Source: Antedon mediterranea (taxonomy: Eukaryota > Echinodermata > Crinoidea > Comatulida > Antedonidae). From it: a DNA stretch of 64,000 nucleotides. The translations under genes and the position numbers were made by a program. Below are positions 14,901 through 29,900 of this stretch, piece by piece (the first letter of the stretch is position 1; each line of letters opens with the position of its first letter). The DNA lies in contig NC_092673.1 in assembly GCF_964355755.1 (NCBI RefSeq), forward strand, positions 23,195,001-23,259,000, written 5' to 3'. Under the pieces are notes generated by a model. It was given only the letters and a program-made list of their open reading frames with translations, was not told the DNA's origin and did not search any database.

Positions 14901-17900
14901 AGCCTGAGCTTCATAATTTTTTAAACTATACTATGATGTGCAGTTTAGTTCTTTTTCATCCCTGGTAGGGTTATTAGCTAAATGCAGTGATGATAAGTAC
15001 CAGAAAACCCATACTCTTTCCGAAGATCAGACACGAGCCAGAAGTGTACACTTGACCTCCAGTTGTAAGTCCTTTTATCCGAGAAAATATCACCAGAATT
15101 GTTGTCAAGGAGTGTCTGGTGTTTCGCAGAATGGAAGATGCCCACCATGCATAAATGTAGCTTTAGATGATAATCAAATAAATCAATCAATATGTGTCAT
15201 CTCTTTTCTTGGTTTAGAGAACCGATGCAGGACAGTATGTGTGTACAGCAACAAATTTAGCTGGAAGAATGTCAAACAGTGTTGCTCTTGTTGTGAAAGG
15301 TATGCTTCTTTTTTCTACAAATTCTTGAGTTTGTTTTCTATTTATTACGCTTAAACATAGCTTATAAATCTAATTTATTGATTTTGTATTTTTCCTAATA
15401 ATCACCTTTAAGCTAGTTTGACAACAAAAATGTGTGCTCAAATATGGTAGTGATAAAATCATGTTCATATATGGGCACAAAACATTTTTTTGTCACATGA
15501 AGTTTGATAGTGTAGACAGAGCTTTACAAATTGTTTAGCTTTTACTGTTACTATTTACTATCTAATTTAATTTAGTTAGATATTCAAGTATATAAATTGT
15601 ATCTGCTTTTAATTTTTCAACAGTATAAATAATTGTAAAATCAATATTTACCAAATTAACCCTTATGTTCTATTTGTAGACACTGTAAACATGCTGAAGA
15701 TAATTAAGTTCACTGCTTTAAAAGCATATTATATACCTAAGAGTAGTATTCTTCTCTAATATAATATGAAATAATCTATTATTTACACTCTGTAGTTCGT
15801 CCTGATTTTGTTGTTTTCCCCAATGACTTGGAATTGGCTGTATATGAGGAATTGGAGCTGAGCTGTAAAGCAATTGGTACCCCTACCCCTGTGATTACCT
15901 GGAAGGTCAACAACACTATCATTCCTGGTAAGGCCTACAACATTTTCAATGTTTTATTTATATTACAATGGTTGGAATATTGGTTTTGTAATTTCATGCG
16001 ATACTTACACGATTTATCATCCACTACACAGTACACCACTATACCTGCATAGACTCTAGTTTTATATTTACCTCAATGAAATGAATGAGTCTGAGTTCCA
16101 CACATACACTTTTATTCCGTCTCTTACATCTCATTACATTTTTTTTCAAGTAATTCTGCCCACCTTATTATTATTATTATTTTTTTAGTTTGAAAACTAT
16201 GAATACCTCTTCACCCAACTAACGTAAAGTAATGTAATATATAGTTCAATAAACATGTAAAATGATTTGAATACAGTCGACTCTCCCAATACCGGACTCT
16301 CTGAAAACAGGAAACTTTCCAAATACCAAATTCATTGTTACTATTAGAAACACATTCCAAATACCAGACTTTCCAGAAAATTAGACATTTTAGGCCAGCC
16401 CAAACGTGTCTGGTATTGGGAGAGTTGACTGTACTTTTAAGGGAACAAGAATAAATAATAAAAATGGTAAGATTATTATAAATAACTTCTAGGTACTGTG
16501 AGTATAAATGGAAGCAGTACATACAGAATTGTAAACGTAATGAAGGAAGATGCAGGAAAATATACATGTGTAGCAGAGAACTCAGCTGGCAGTCGAGATG
16601 CTAATGCTATTGTCCGAATCAGAGGTAAAAGGCTTTGTTATTCATTAATTCATTTCTATATTTTGGATAGTACATCCATATACAAAACATACAAAAAAAA
16701 CGAGAAAAAAATTTATCAGCAAATTCAAAAATAGCATCTTCCCCAAAAACAACCTAAAATATCAATTTGCACCATAGCAGATGCAGGTTGGATTGTGGAA
16801 GTACATTAAATATGGTTTTAATTAGACTATTACAACTGTCGAATCTACCTGAATTGCCTTATATATATTTGAGTACCCAGTCAAATTTAACAACCATACT
16901 GTTGAGAAAAAATTAAATGTTTCTCTCCTTTTAACCCTTTCACTGCGTATACACGGTACTACCGGGTATAAACAGACGTCGTTAAAATACGTATACCCGG
17001 TAATACCGGGTATGGGCAAAACAATGATTTAATCGTATTTGCCTATAATATATAGCACCCTCTGTATTTTTTCGATGAACTTGAATATTTTTGCAAGTCA
17101 TTAAACATTTTTTCCAGAATAAAAAACGGCCCTCTATAGCTGTATTATCGTCTTGAAAATAGTGACCTATGTTGGATTCAAACTCAACTTAGGCATCCTT
17201 AACAATCATCATAATACAAGGTTCCGTATTCTATTCTTTCACTCTTTAGTTCCACCAAGAATCATGAAACAGTCACCACGTTCATGGACAGCTATACCTC
17301 AGTCAATGACAATGTTTGACTGTGAAGTGATTGGATTCCCTGACCCAAGAGTTATGTGGTTCAAAGATGGTGAACCAGTTTCATTTGACAATCGTATTGT
17401 CAGAGCTGATAACAACTCTCTCGTGATCTATGATACTAGTGTAAGTTCTTCTGGTTATTTTTAAAATTTTGGATTCATCAAGTAATTAAAACAAATTTAA
17501 CTAATCATACTTTTTGAAATTGAATTTTGAATTATTATTTATTTATACTGGGTAACCTCTTCAATCAAAGACTGGTCCTCAGAGGGCCCAGTTATGATCA
17601 GTGGCTGTGTGTGTACTAGTACACCGGGGTAACCCCCCTACTCGTCTAGAAAGATGTACTAGGTTCTTTAAAGTTCACATGAGCCAGATGTGTACACTAG
17701 GTCTATGGTTTATAGTCTTTATCCGATAAGACTTGTTCTACCACCAGAACCAACTAGTGATATCAATTTGGTGTCAGTTATTATATTCAAAGGATAACAA
17801 ATGAAGATGTCAAACTTACAGATATAAACTAACATGTTTTTTCTAAATTTGATTATAGTATACCAATATATTTTCAGGTTATCTGTATTCATAAAAACCC

Positions 17901-20900
17901 AATAATATTTTGTATTATTATGTATACAATCTCACAAAGCATCATAATTCATCAACATTTATTGACTTTTTAATAATTTATAGGAGATTGATTCTGGACT
18001 TTATCGATGTGTTGGTATCAATGAAGCAGGAGAAGCCTCAGTCATATCTGAACTTAGAGTTTCATGTAAGTACATGATTGATATTCAATCATACCGGTAG
18101 AATATCTCCATATCAAGAAGAAGATTCTCAATTGGGGTGGCTTTTTCTCAATCTCTCAGATTTAATAATTTTCTGTTTTAAATATTTCCACTTTGATGTA
18201 CATATCTCTTAATATTCATTAACCAGATCCACCACAATTCCTGATTGAACCAGTTGCAACCAGTGCCAGCCAGGGTGAACTTGTTCGCCTAGATTGCATT
18301 GCTCAAGGCATTCCAGTACCAGTGATGACATGGCACGCTGAGCTTCTTGGACGTCCGGGCAGTTACATCATCAATGCCGATCGTCAATCTCAACAATTCA
18401 ATATCCTGGCCAACAATTCTCTTGTGATTGTTGCTGCGCAGTTACCAGATAGCGGAATGTACACATGCAAAGCGTCCAATGAATTTGATACCATCATTTC
18501 CAGCGCTCAAGTTACAATTAGAGGTATGTTGTAATACTCCAGATTCTACATTGGTATTCATAAACAGTATAGTAAGGTTACTGGTAGAATAATGACATTT
18601 TAATAATTATATTATTTACTTGAAAAATAATAAATTAATTTTCGTTTCTATTTTCCCTTGATCTTTTGCAACCTTTTATTTTGCATCTTTGCATTGAATA
18701 TAATAGTGCATGAAAATTAAACAGTGGATTAAAACGATTCACGGTAGGGCCAAACAAAGTATCACCTTATAGGGGTTCCCAAACCTACCTACCTATCCTC
18801 TTCGGGCCCTTTGGCTCAGTAGCTGTGGTCTCCCAAAGGAGGGGTTTGAGAAGTTTATATTTCATGAAAGGGCAAAAATGCTTGAATCGGTAATGTAATC
18901 AATGTACAAGCAAAATGTGTGACTCTATGTGAAAACACTAACATTCGTATGTGTTATGTCTCATTGTGAAATCATTATGATTTCTATTTCTATACGTTGT
19001 TCTATAAGTTGTTACCCTATACATGCATTTATGTAATGATTGTTGACTTGTTATGTTATGCCTATAATGCAAGTAATTAAATTGAATTGTGTAACCTGCA
19101 ATCACAAAGTGAGAGTAAAATTGAATTATTTTTTCTCTTCCATTATACCGGACACCTTTGGGCTGGCCTAATATGTCTGGTATTTGGAATGTGTTTCTAA
19201 TGGTAAAAATGAATTTGGGACATTTTGGAAAAGTCTGGTTTTGGGAGAGTTTCTGGTTCCCAGAGAGTCCGTATTGGGTTGACTGTACATGGATGGAAAG
19301 AAATGTTATGTTTCTATTATTTCTTTACTAATAGTAATGAAATATGGAAGTTTTAATGTTGTGCTCATAAAATGTATGGTGGTGCAAGAATATCCCAAGG
19401 TTTTTAACTATAAATACATTGAAACAAATATTTTTCTATATTCTCAACTACACTTCCAATTTTACCTTTATGTGATTGCAGGTTTGATATGTATGTTTGC
19501 ACCATGTTCAATATCTTTCTCTTCACTTATGTTACTCTCTTTGCTTTACTGTTCTAACCATTACGTTTCTAGTCGATGGAAACTGGTCTCCATGGCAACA
19601 ATGGGGTGCATGTAGTAAAACATGTAAACAACAAGATGAGACCGGCATGCAGAAACGTTTGCGACTTTGTAACAATCCCATGCCTGCCAACGATGGCCGT
19701 TTTTGTGTTGGTACAGACGCTCAATTCAGAGAGTGTAACACGAATGTAGATTGTCCGAGTAAGTTATTATTGGTGTCGACCGATAGTGGCCAGAGGTACC
19801 AACTTGGGGTTGATTGTTCCTTTCAAACATCATGTGTGTGTGTGTGTCACTCTATTTTTTTTCCTTGTGATGTTAATTTTATTGTAAGCATGATGGAATA
19901 AGAGAATGTTATAGCATTATCTTCAACCTTGCATATAATTCTGTTTTCGTCTTGATGATAATGCTTATTTTGTCAAAGCACTAAAGTAAGTGAGAGTAGT
20001 GTGGCATATTTAATCAAGGGAATGGTGAATCACATTCTATATATAAAAATTAACAAAATGGCAGTAAAGATAACATACAAGACAGTTTTTTTCCATTTAT
20101 TGTTGCAATTACATGTGTCTATTCCCATCAAAATGATCAGAATAGTACAGGAAGAAGGTTTCAAAATACATTTAAAAACTACCCTGGGCTACTGACAAAT
20201 AAGACCCAATTTTCATACAAAAAAAGTGATTCCACCCTACTATAACCTGCTTATATTAATTTAAATAATTTAGTTGATGGCGGCTTTGGTTCATGGTCAC
20301 CGTGGGAACCTTGTTCGAAGACGTGCGGTCGTGGAATTCGCACCAGAGAGCGTAAATGCAACAACCCATCACCACAGTACGGTGGTCGGGAATGTGAAGG
20401 CCGCACCACTGAACAAGTACTTTGCATTATGGGAGAGTGTGATGGTATGTTGTAACAGGTTTTCACTTTCATAATTGAAGCATTTCACAAAGAACTTGCT
20501 CATTAGCATAACAAAGCAGGTGCAAGATGAACCAAGCCAGATTTCTATGCTGGTTTGAATATCCTTATTTTGATTTCTATTTTACAAAATTGCTCAAACA
20601 AACCTTAATGTTTAAGTGTACTTGGTGGTATGAACTTAAATTTGGAGGTTCAAGAAAAAATGTACATACATAGATAAATTTAAATATGTTGTTCCCTGGT
20701 TATAAGCAACTCAAATTGTTATGTTTTGTTTTATGTGGAGGGTTATGGATACATTTATTTACTTGTTCCTATTATATTAAAGACTGCTTAGGATTCTCAT
20801 TGACACCAATGACACAATAAATTGTCTGTTAAGACTTCCTTTCCACAAACTTTAACATGCGCTGCTGGTGTATAAGCAGTAACACTATATCCAGTGTTTT

Positions 20901-23900
20901 ATGACAAATATTCACCTCTAGATTAAAGTTCTGGTAGTACAAATATATATTTTAAAAAAAGAATGATTGCTTTTTATAATTATCTTTTACAATCTATACA
21001 ACACAGTTTACGATAAACAAACTTATTTTAAAATTACTACTCCCTTGGTATGTTAGCATCTAAGCCTGTGCTATTTAATGTCTAATGACTTGTTTATAAA
21101 ATGAATCTATGTATATATGGATTTGTAGTAATTAACTTTTTTTATTTTCAAACAGTTGATGGTAGATGGACAGAATGGGGTGCATGGGGTGACTGTTCTG
21201 TCTCATGTGGTGAGGGTATCAGCCAAAGGCAACGAATGTGTACACCACCAATGAATGGAGGAAAACCATGTGAAGGCAGGGCCTTTGAAATCAATACCTG
21301 CTCCCCTGGCTCATGTATTTGTAAGTATTCTGCCCTAACCAATGCCCGACCATTAATAACACCTACTATGCTAGGCCTAGTTATCCAACAATACTAAAGT
21401 GTGTTTCTCCCTAAATCATTTGAGTAAATGTGGTAATTGCAGTTAACTTTTTTATTTTCATATTTCATATATTTTCATTATTTATACTCATATACTATTT
21501 ATGTCTTACACAAAATATTAGTTGTTGTTTATTATTGCAATCTTTAATCTATACTATATATAATGTATATATAGTATATACTATATATATACTGGAATTA
21601 TAATTTATGTATACATATTTTTTTTTCATTTACCAATATCGGTAGTTATTTCATTTATAATTATCATGAAACTATTGAAATATAATTTAAATAATTTTTA
21701 TAAAGAAGATGTTAGTTATGTTATTATACTGTAATTTTTTATCCTAAATTATATAATTATATATTCTAGGTTATTTTTATTTTTTTAGTAATGTGTTTTG
21801 TTATGGGTCCCTACGAGACAAGTTTTTAACTTCTAGAAGGGATCCATGATAATAATGACTACCAATTACTGCTTTATCTATGTTCACTTTAATATCTTTT
21901 TTCTATTTTGTATATATTCATTCATTATTATCTAAATAAATATTATCTGAATAATATCTGAATTTTTAGATAATGGAGGTTGGTCAGATTGGAGTGATTG
22001 GTCCGTTTGTTCGGTTTCTTGCGATGGCGGTGAACAGTTTCGATCACGATCATGTAATGATCCCACACCATCGCCCAATGGGCTTCATTGTGAAGGTCTC
22101 ACAAATCAATTCAGAGACTGCCATACAGAAGCATGTATACGTAAGTTTCATCATGTTTCAAAGTGGTTATATTTTTGAAGAATTTTTATTATTTTATCTT
22201 TGAAAATGTATTGATTTTGAAAATTTCCTGACGTTATTCTATCTTTAAACTTTTTTAGAACATGGTAACTGGGGTGAGTGGGCTGAATGGGAGCAGTGTG
22301 ATCGGCCATGTGGTGTTGGACGACGAGTCCGCCGCAGAGAATGCAACAATCCACCACCAAGTCTAGGAGGACGCACATGTCTAGGACAGAGTATTCATTC
22401 TAAGACATGCACACTCAGAGAAAGCTGTAAGTGCATTAGTTTAGTTTAGTTTCAGTTCACACAACATATTACACTATATATACATTCATACTTATAAATA
22501 ATAATAAAACATTTGTATGTGGAGATCACAATAAGCCATAATGGCTTTAAGTCTGAACCTCCAGATAAAACAAACAATAAATAAATATGTCTCGAAAGAG
22601 ACATCAATTGAAACTACATCTTCCACATGGTTGGATGTATGTTTAGACACAGTTCAACAATTGAGAGCTTTCAATTTGATCTAGAAACTAGCTAGGTCAT
22701 GCTACATCCTTGTTCATATGTTGGACATTGCTCTTATTTGTCAGACTATTGTTTATTATCTTAACACATTTTTCAATTTTAGGTGATGGTAACTGGAGCG
22801 CGTTTGGACCATGGTCTGATTGCCCAGCAACTTGTGGACAAACGTTCAGGGTTCGTGAAAGAGTATGTGACAATCCACGGCCAATCCTTGGTGGTGCCTC
22901 TTGTTATGGACTTGCTGTTGAGCAAAGCAGATGTGTTGTACCTCCTTGTTTTGGTGAGCTTTATGGTTACTGTAATACATACATACAGTTTGTCTGTTGT
23001 TTGCTTCTCTGCACTAGTTGTTTAAATAAAAATATTTCTGTTACCACATCATTAGAAATGGTTACTTAAGAAATAAGAGAGTATCATTTTCACCTTTAAT
23101 GAAGGTATATTTCATGTGATCTCTACAAACACTACAATTACCATTATTCCACTAAATTATGAAAAATGGAAAATGTCAGGTGATATATCAGGCACTATAA
23201 ACGTCTTCCAGAGATCTGAGAGATTCCTTTCACATTTCATTGTGTATGGATTAAACAGATTTAATTATGGAATTGTAAAATCCTTTAAGAGATCGCTACA
23301 CTAGACATTCCTACGATAGCTGTTGCATATGATTTCATCAATTACAGTATATCCACTGTTTTTAAAGTGGTGATGTGACAGCAGAACATTCTCTAAACTT
23401 AACTATAAATCTTTTCTTTTTACACTTTATAGCCAAACCAACAGAAACAGCTGGAACAGTGTCTGGTTCTATTAATGACATTAAGATCACAGGTGGACTA
23501 CTGTATGGTAACTTTACATCATCAAGTACTGAAACTGTTGTCAACTCGGTTATCTTTGGAATTCCACCAAAACTAGGTATTCTAACATTTCTTGACATGT
23601 TTAAAAACTGATATATAAATAACATATTTAGAAAACTATACCATATTCGTAATTCCATTAACTCTCAATAGTTTGGTGTATTTAATACCATGTTTTTCAG
23701 ACTCTGAAACATGATTTTATAACCTGTTTGATAAATTTATTTTCATATTGTTTTTAGGAAACTCCATGAGGATACTGTTGTCTATGATAAGTCCTATCTT
23801 CTGGACCGTTGCAAAAGAAGTGAATGGAGCTGCAAATGGATTGTCCTTAACAAATGGAATATTCCAACAGTCTTCAAGGGTTGAGTTTAATACTGGTGAG

Positions 23901-26900
23901 TTTAAGAATTTTACAAATGGAATTTTCCAACAGTATTCAAGTGTTGAGTTTAATACTGGTGAGGTACAAATGGAATATGCCAAAAGTATTCAAGTGTTGA
24001 GTTTAATACTGGTGAGGTACAAATGGAATATGCCAAAAGTATTCAAGTGTTTAGTTTAATATTGGTGAGGTACAAATGGAATATGCCAAAATATTCAAGT
24101 GTTTAGTTTAATACTGGTGAGTTTAAGAGTTTACAAATGGAATATTCCAACAGTCTTCAAGGGTTGAGTTTAATACTGGTGAGTTTAAGAATTTTACAAA
24201 TGGAATATTCCAACAGTACTCAAGTGTTGAGTTTAATACTGGTGAGGTACAAATGGAATATGCCAAAATATTCAAGTGTTTAGTTTAATACTGGTGAGTT
24301 TAAGAGTTTTACAAATGGAATATTCCAACAGTCTTCAAGGGTTGAGTTTAATACTGGTGAGTTTAAGAGTTTTACAAATGGAATATTCCAACAGTATTCA
24401 AGTGTTGAGTTTAAAACTGGTGAGTTACAGATGGAATATTCCAACAGTATTCAAGAGTTGAGTTTAATACTGGTGAGTTACAAATGGAATATTCCAACAG
24501 TATTCAAGTGTTAAGTTTAATACAGGTGAGTTACAAATTAAATATTCCAAGAATATTCAAGTATTGAGTTTAAAACTGATGAGTTACAGATGAAATATTC
24601 CAACGGTATTCAAGTGTTTAGTTTAATACTTGTTGAGTTTGTCTTGCATGCCAGCACCTGCTTGGATGTGTCGAATTTAATCAGAGTTTCCAAAATGCAA
24701 ATAAAAAAAGGATGTGTCTGAGTGAAAGTTTAATCTCTCTTTTTACATGCTACATCTTTTACCTTTGACTTTCCACTGCTATATTTCAGTTCTGTTTAGG
24801 ACACGATGCGATATTCACTTTAATGACAAAGACAGTAGATGATTGTAGTGTGAAGAGGAAGAGGAGGGCAAGTGGGTTATTTTTGGTTGGTACTAAATAC
24901 AAATGTACAGAATTGTTTTGTTTTTTACAGGCCAAACATTATACATCAATGTCAGTGCTATGGGTATGGATGAACAGAACTCTCTCAACTTTGATGTAAC
25001 CATTGATGGAAACATGCCTGATTTTCAAACCGCATCATCTATTCGACTTATCCCCTATGAGGAAGAATACCATCAACTTGCTGATGGAATACTGTATGCA
25101 AAATCAACACGTAACCTATTTGTAGACAACAGAGCCATGCCATACATCTGGAACCATACGATTCACTATATTGGAGATCATATGCCTTTCTTGATCCAGA
25201 GACTAAATGCTAAAGAACTTCAAACACAGTACTCACAAGGCAGGCTGATTTTCTTAGTTCGTGCTTCCATTGAACCAGGTAAGTCAGTGGTGCGAGTTTT
25301 TATGCAGTAGAAATTGAAACCAAATTGTTTTATCAGTTTTATTGTACTTTATGCATTTTATAATAATCGTCACACTGTAATACATGCCACAATTCATTAA
25401 AGTGGTTATACTTATACTAAAATAATAATCATAATATTCATGAGGCACTCGACTTTTACCAAATAGTATCACAGCCTGCAATGTAAAGAATAAGAATTTG
25501 TTAATAGCTTCAAACGGTGTGTCATATTGAAGAATGATGTATGCCATATGATAAGTATAGTTTTTTGGCACCCTAACCACAAAGAAGCAACTATTATTCT
25601 ATACACAGTACAGTAGCTTTTTTGATGAAAATACTGATGTGTCTTTCTGTAGATTATGAGTATGCTGGTTCTGGCACCTGCCCACTTGGCTTTATTTATG
25701 ATCCATCTGGTCCATTCTGCGTAGGTAAGTACAAGATACAGTTCCAACATATACATGCCTGGAACACGGTTACCTTACCTGTGCTTCAATTTCATGCTTT
25801 AGTCCCCGTTTGTTTTTGTCAGTTTGGTCATGGTTTTCATTCAAGCCAGGTAATCTATAACTTACTAGGTTAGGAGGCACCCAAGTTCTGAGAAGGCTGA
25901 GACTCAACTGGTGCTAACCACAGTTTATTGGTTTGAACTCTATTAACGACGTTTGTTTGGTTTGGCTGATAGCATAAACTTTCACTTACTCCCATTTCCT
26001 TCATTGCTCCAAATTTTCCGCTATACAAATTAAAATATGGATTAAAAAAAAAAAATTAAATTTCAGATCAGGATGAATGTAATTCGCATTTCCAAGTGTG
26101 CGCAGATACTTGTCACAATACTCTTGGTGGTTACTACTGCTCCTGTCCACCTGGATTTGTACTTAGTTCTAATGGAAGATCATGTAATGGTAAGTTGTGC
26201 TGTTCTTGTTATTGTCGCAAGTAATTTATACACACCTGAGAGTATTCTTGCCATTTGATTGGTTAATTATGTATCATGTGATTTTCAGTACTAGTTACTT
26301 AACTGAAGTGATATCTACTGGTGATAATTAATGGGTCTAATGTATGAGCACTGTGGCGCAGTGGTTAAAGCATTGGACTTGCAATCAGAGGTTGCCGGTT
26401 CAAGCCTGGCCCGGTCACTGCAGTGTTGAGTCCTTGAGCAAGATTCTTTATCCACATTGTTCCTCCCCACCCTTTTATGTAAAAAGTACTGGGAAGGTAA
26501 ATCAGACACGTTGACACGAGTGGCGTACCCCCCACAAACATACACACTTAGTGGAGTCTGGCCCAAACGCTAAGGAAATGGAGAAGGGCACCACAGCTGT
26601 TAGCACTAGCTTAGGTTTCGACTTTACCGTTACCTAATGTATGTTCAGCTTTTTTCAAGATGACCATTTTTGCCACACAAGAATGTTGACTGACCCCAAA
26701 AATAACCTGTTGCTCCTGCTGACTTATGTACTCTAAGTCCAAAATTGGAGCGCTGCCTTTTTAAACGGCCTAGCTTTCCGACCTAGTCTTTGACAATGTT
26801 TCAAAATGGAAGCAGTGGACTAATGAATGTTTGGTAGGTGTGTTATAAAACAAACTAATCTTTTTAGTTATCCGCTTGGTAGAGCGGATAACTCCTTGTT

Positions 26901-29900
26901 ATTGTATGGGATCAATATTTTTTTTCTGTATTATTCTTCTTTCCTTCCTTCCTTTTTGTGAGTCGCGTTTCTCTAAAATGTGTAAACATAACATTTCATA
27001 ACTTTGACAACATATGGGCATTTACGTGAAGTTGTGCACCTCCTATTTTTGAATGACGTCATAGTTGCGCAACGTGACTTACGCAAAATTTTATGAATTT
27101 CAATGATTGATCGTAGATTAAAAACCAAAAGTCATTTAGTATTGACACTTTGACAAAATTTAAGTCATATCAGGGGAAAACTTTCTACGGATTAAAAATG
27201 GCATGTTTCACAAGAAGTTACGCGTTCAACATGCTCAAAGTTACTTTTTACACGTTTCTTGTCATTTTGAGCATGTCAAAAATTCCCACGGGCGCGCAAT
27301 TTTTTACGCGCGCAGTGCGCACCTAGCGTTAAAAATTTATTTTTTTCTCTTGAATTATATTTTTCAAGCCTTTCCTAGTAATTTTGAAAACAATTTAGAC
27401 CTTTTCCAGTTTAAATAACGGCATACGAACACGTTGAATTAGACAATTCGTGCGCGTTTTTTATGAAAAAGCTTAAAAAATCGTCAAAATAATGTCTTTT
27501 TTTAAACAGTCATAGTTTCTAAAGTAAACCGTGAACCGTTTATTTTTATTACAAAATCTAGAAGTTGATGAGTTGTAGATATCGGATCATGCATCGATAA
27601 GGCTAAAAAAACATTGTGACGTCATCGTATGGCCACACGAATGTAAAATATAGGATTTTTGTCTCTTTCGTTATTGCTCATCACATTCAATAGAGCGCAT
27701 CACGCTTATCTGTATTCCTTTTTCTCCTACATTTATATATTGTCTAGGTCAATCAACTTTCTTTAGCATGAGTTAAAAATATTTTAATTTTGATCACGTC
27801 ATCATGCCTAAAAATTTTAATTACGTGGGTCATTAATTTCATCTTTACAGTAAATTTTAATCTGTAATAGCTCGTAAGAATAAAATGGGATAATCAAGAT
27901 TAAACGTTTTCTGGAAGCTATTGGATTGTAGATACGAAATCATGTGAACTTTTCACCAGTCGGATGTTGTGACGTCATCACATGACAAGTTTAATTAAAA
28001 AGGTCAAATTTTTATCGTCTGCGTCAAAGTTCATCACATTTAAATGTGCGCGCACCAACATTTTACGTATTCAAATTTCTTCTACACGTTAATATTTTGT
28101 TGCTGAGATAATTATCTTCAGAATTGATATCTTTGTGTTTTTTTTTATGACATCATCATGTTAAATATTTGAATTAAAGGCAGGTCCCATAATTCAGTTA
28201 ATATGTCATATAATATACAGTAGTACAATGTACACCAACATAGGCTCTGATGTGAACAAATTGTTGTTTGCCGCCCTCTGTATCATGTAGAATTAATGTC
28301 TCCTTGTATACACAGTATACTGTATAATTATAATACAAGGCGAAAATACAGGACCACCTCTTATTATAGTTTTTAACATATGACGTGCACGTGCCGTCTG
28401 TCGTGCGGATAACTAACTCGTCAAAGTGACGAGTTTCATGTCTAGTTTTTGTTGTATTTGTTGAATAGAGTGAATATTTAATTTGATTGATTCCTCTATT
28501 TAAAATTTTTTTTCAGATTTAAATGAATGTGTTGTAAGTATTAATGGTGGTTGTCCAAATGGGACACAATGTTTCAATACATTTGGAAGCTTTCAATGTC
28601 TTGTGCAGTGTACTAAGGGATATACATTGTCCGATGATGGAACAAGATGTGTTGGTATGTATATAGTACTCTACTGGTCAAACAATATATATCCAAAATC
28701 TTCAAATAATTTTAATTTGTGAAAGTACTAAAAATGATACTTGCAAGGATTTTTGCAAAATGTCGTCGTAAAATTGTTAGTACTTTCGATCTATTTGATC
28801 AACAAAAAAGAAAAATTTCTCTTTTATAATATATATCAGGAGAATGAGAGTCCCTAATGCTGGATTGACCACCCTCGTTAAATATTGTTTAAATAAATAA
28901 ATGAAAATAAATTAAAACCTTCAGATGTGGATGAGTGCACGGCATATAGACGTGGAAGATGTGCCCATGAATGTCGCAACACAATTGGTAGCTACGTCTG
29001 TATTTGTCGACCTGGATTTGAACTGGTAAACCAACGGCAATGTAGAGGTACAGTAATCCACATTGTTCAGACTCCTGTTGCCTACAATTTTGAAAAAAAA
29101 GACATTCAGTTATCTCATTTGATTCTATTTGTTCGAAAATATGTCCAAGACTACCAAGAGTCAATGAACCCCCAGCATATAAATATAAGAACCATAAAAA
29201 AGAATTACTTTACATTAATGTAACAACCTAATACACTATTGCTTAAAAGTACATGATATAATTAATGTTCTATAGTATTTGATTATATTATTTATGACAC
29301 ACATGAGTACATTCACGAAATTTTGGTTGATTTTGGATCACATGGCGTTGGTAATTTAGTTACAGTCAATGGAAAAGTTATATTCAATGATTCTATTCAA
29401 TCATTTATTGTTTGTATTTTTTTCATCACTAGATTTACTCTAGAACAAAAAAACAATTAGTGTAGTGTAGTTTTTTTTTAAATGTGAATAATTTCATTCC
29501 TTAAAGAAACAACCTCGCCTTAGTTTTCAACTCATGAAAATATTTTCCCAATTTATAAACATTAATTTGTACAATCAACTTATTCTATTTTATTCTTTAA
29601 AGAAATAAATGAATGCAAGCGATATAAAGATATTTGTAGTAAGACCGAGAATTGCCGAAATAACTATGGTAGTTACACTTGCATATGTAAAGGAGGATAT
29701 CAAAGAAATGATGGTTTCTGTAAAGGTAGGCTATTCTATTTTCATTTTCATCTTTTGGGTAATGTTGGACCACTGCCTTAAAAAGTTAGAAATGTAGACA
29801 TTAAGCTCTGCCTACACTATCAAACTAGTTTGATAAAAGAAGTGTGCTATGCCCAAATATGGTAGTGCTATGCCCAAATATGGTAGCGATATCATCATGT

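Noticed and set aside
23748-24059. 103-codon ORF running from the G2F exon into the minisatellite
   Set aside because: Only the part up to 23895 matches the G2F fold. The rest is read-through of the exon-derived repeat, and the next real exon joins in frame from the 23895 donor.
26341-26425. Functional tRNA gene
   Set aside because: The A and B boxes are present but the acceptor ends do not pair well, and the sequence continues into a SINE body. A SINE head is the better call.
27203-27418. ORF within the long repeat between EGF1 and EGF2
   Set aside because: It lies inside the Helitron-like copy A, is not conserved as a frame in copy B, and has no domain.
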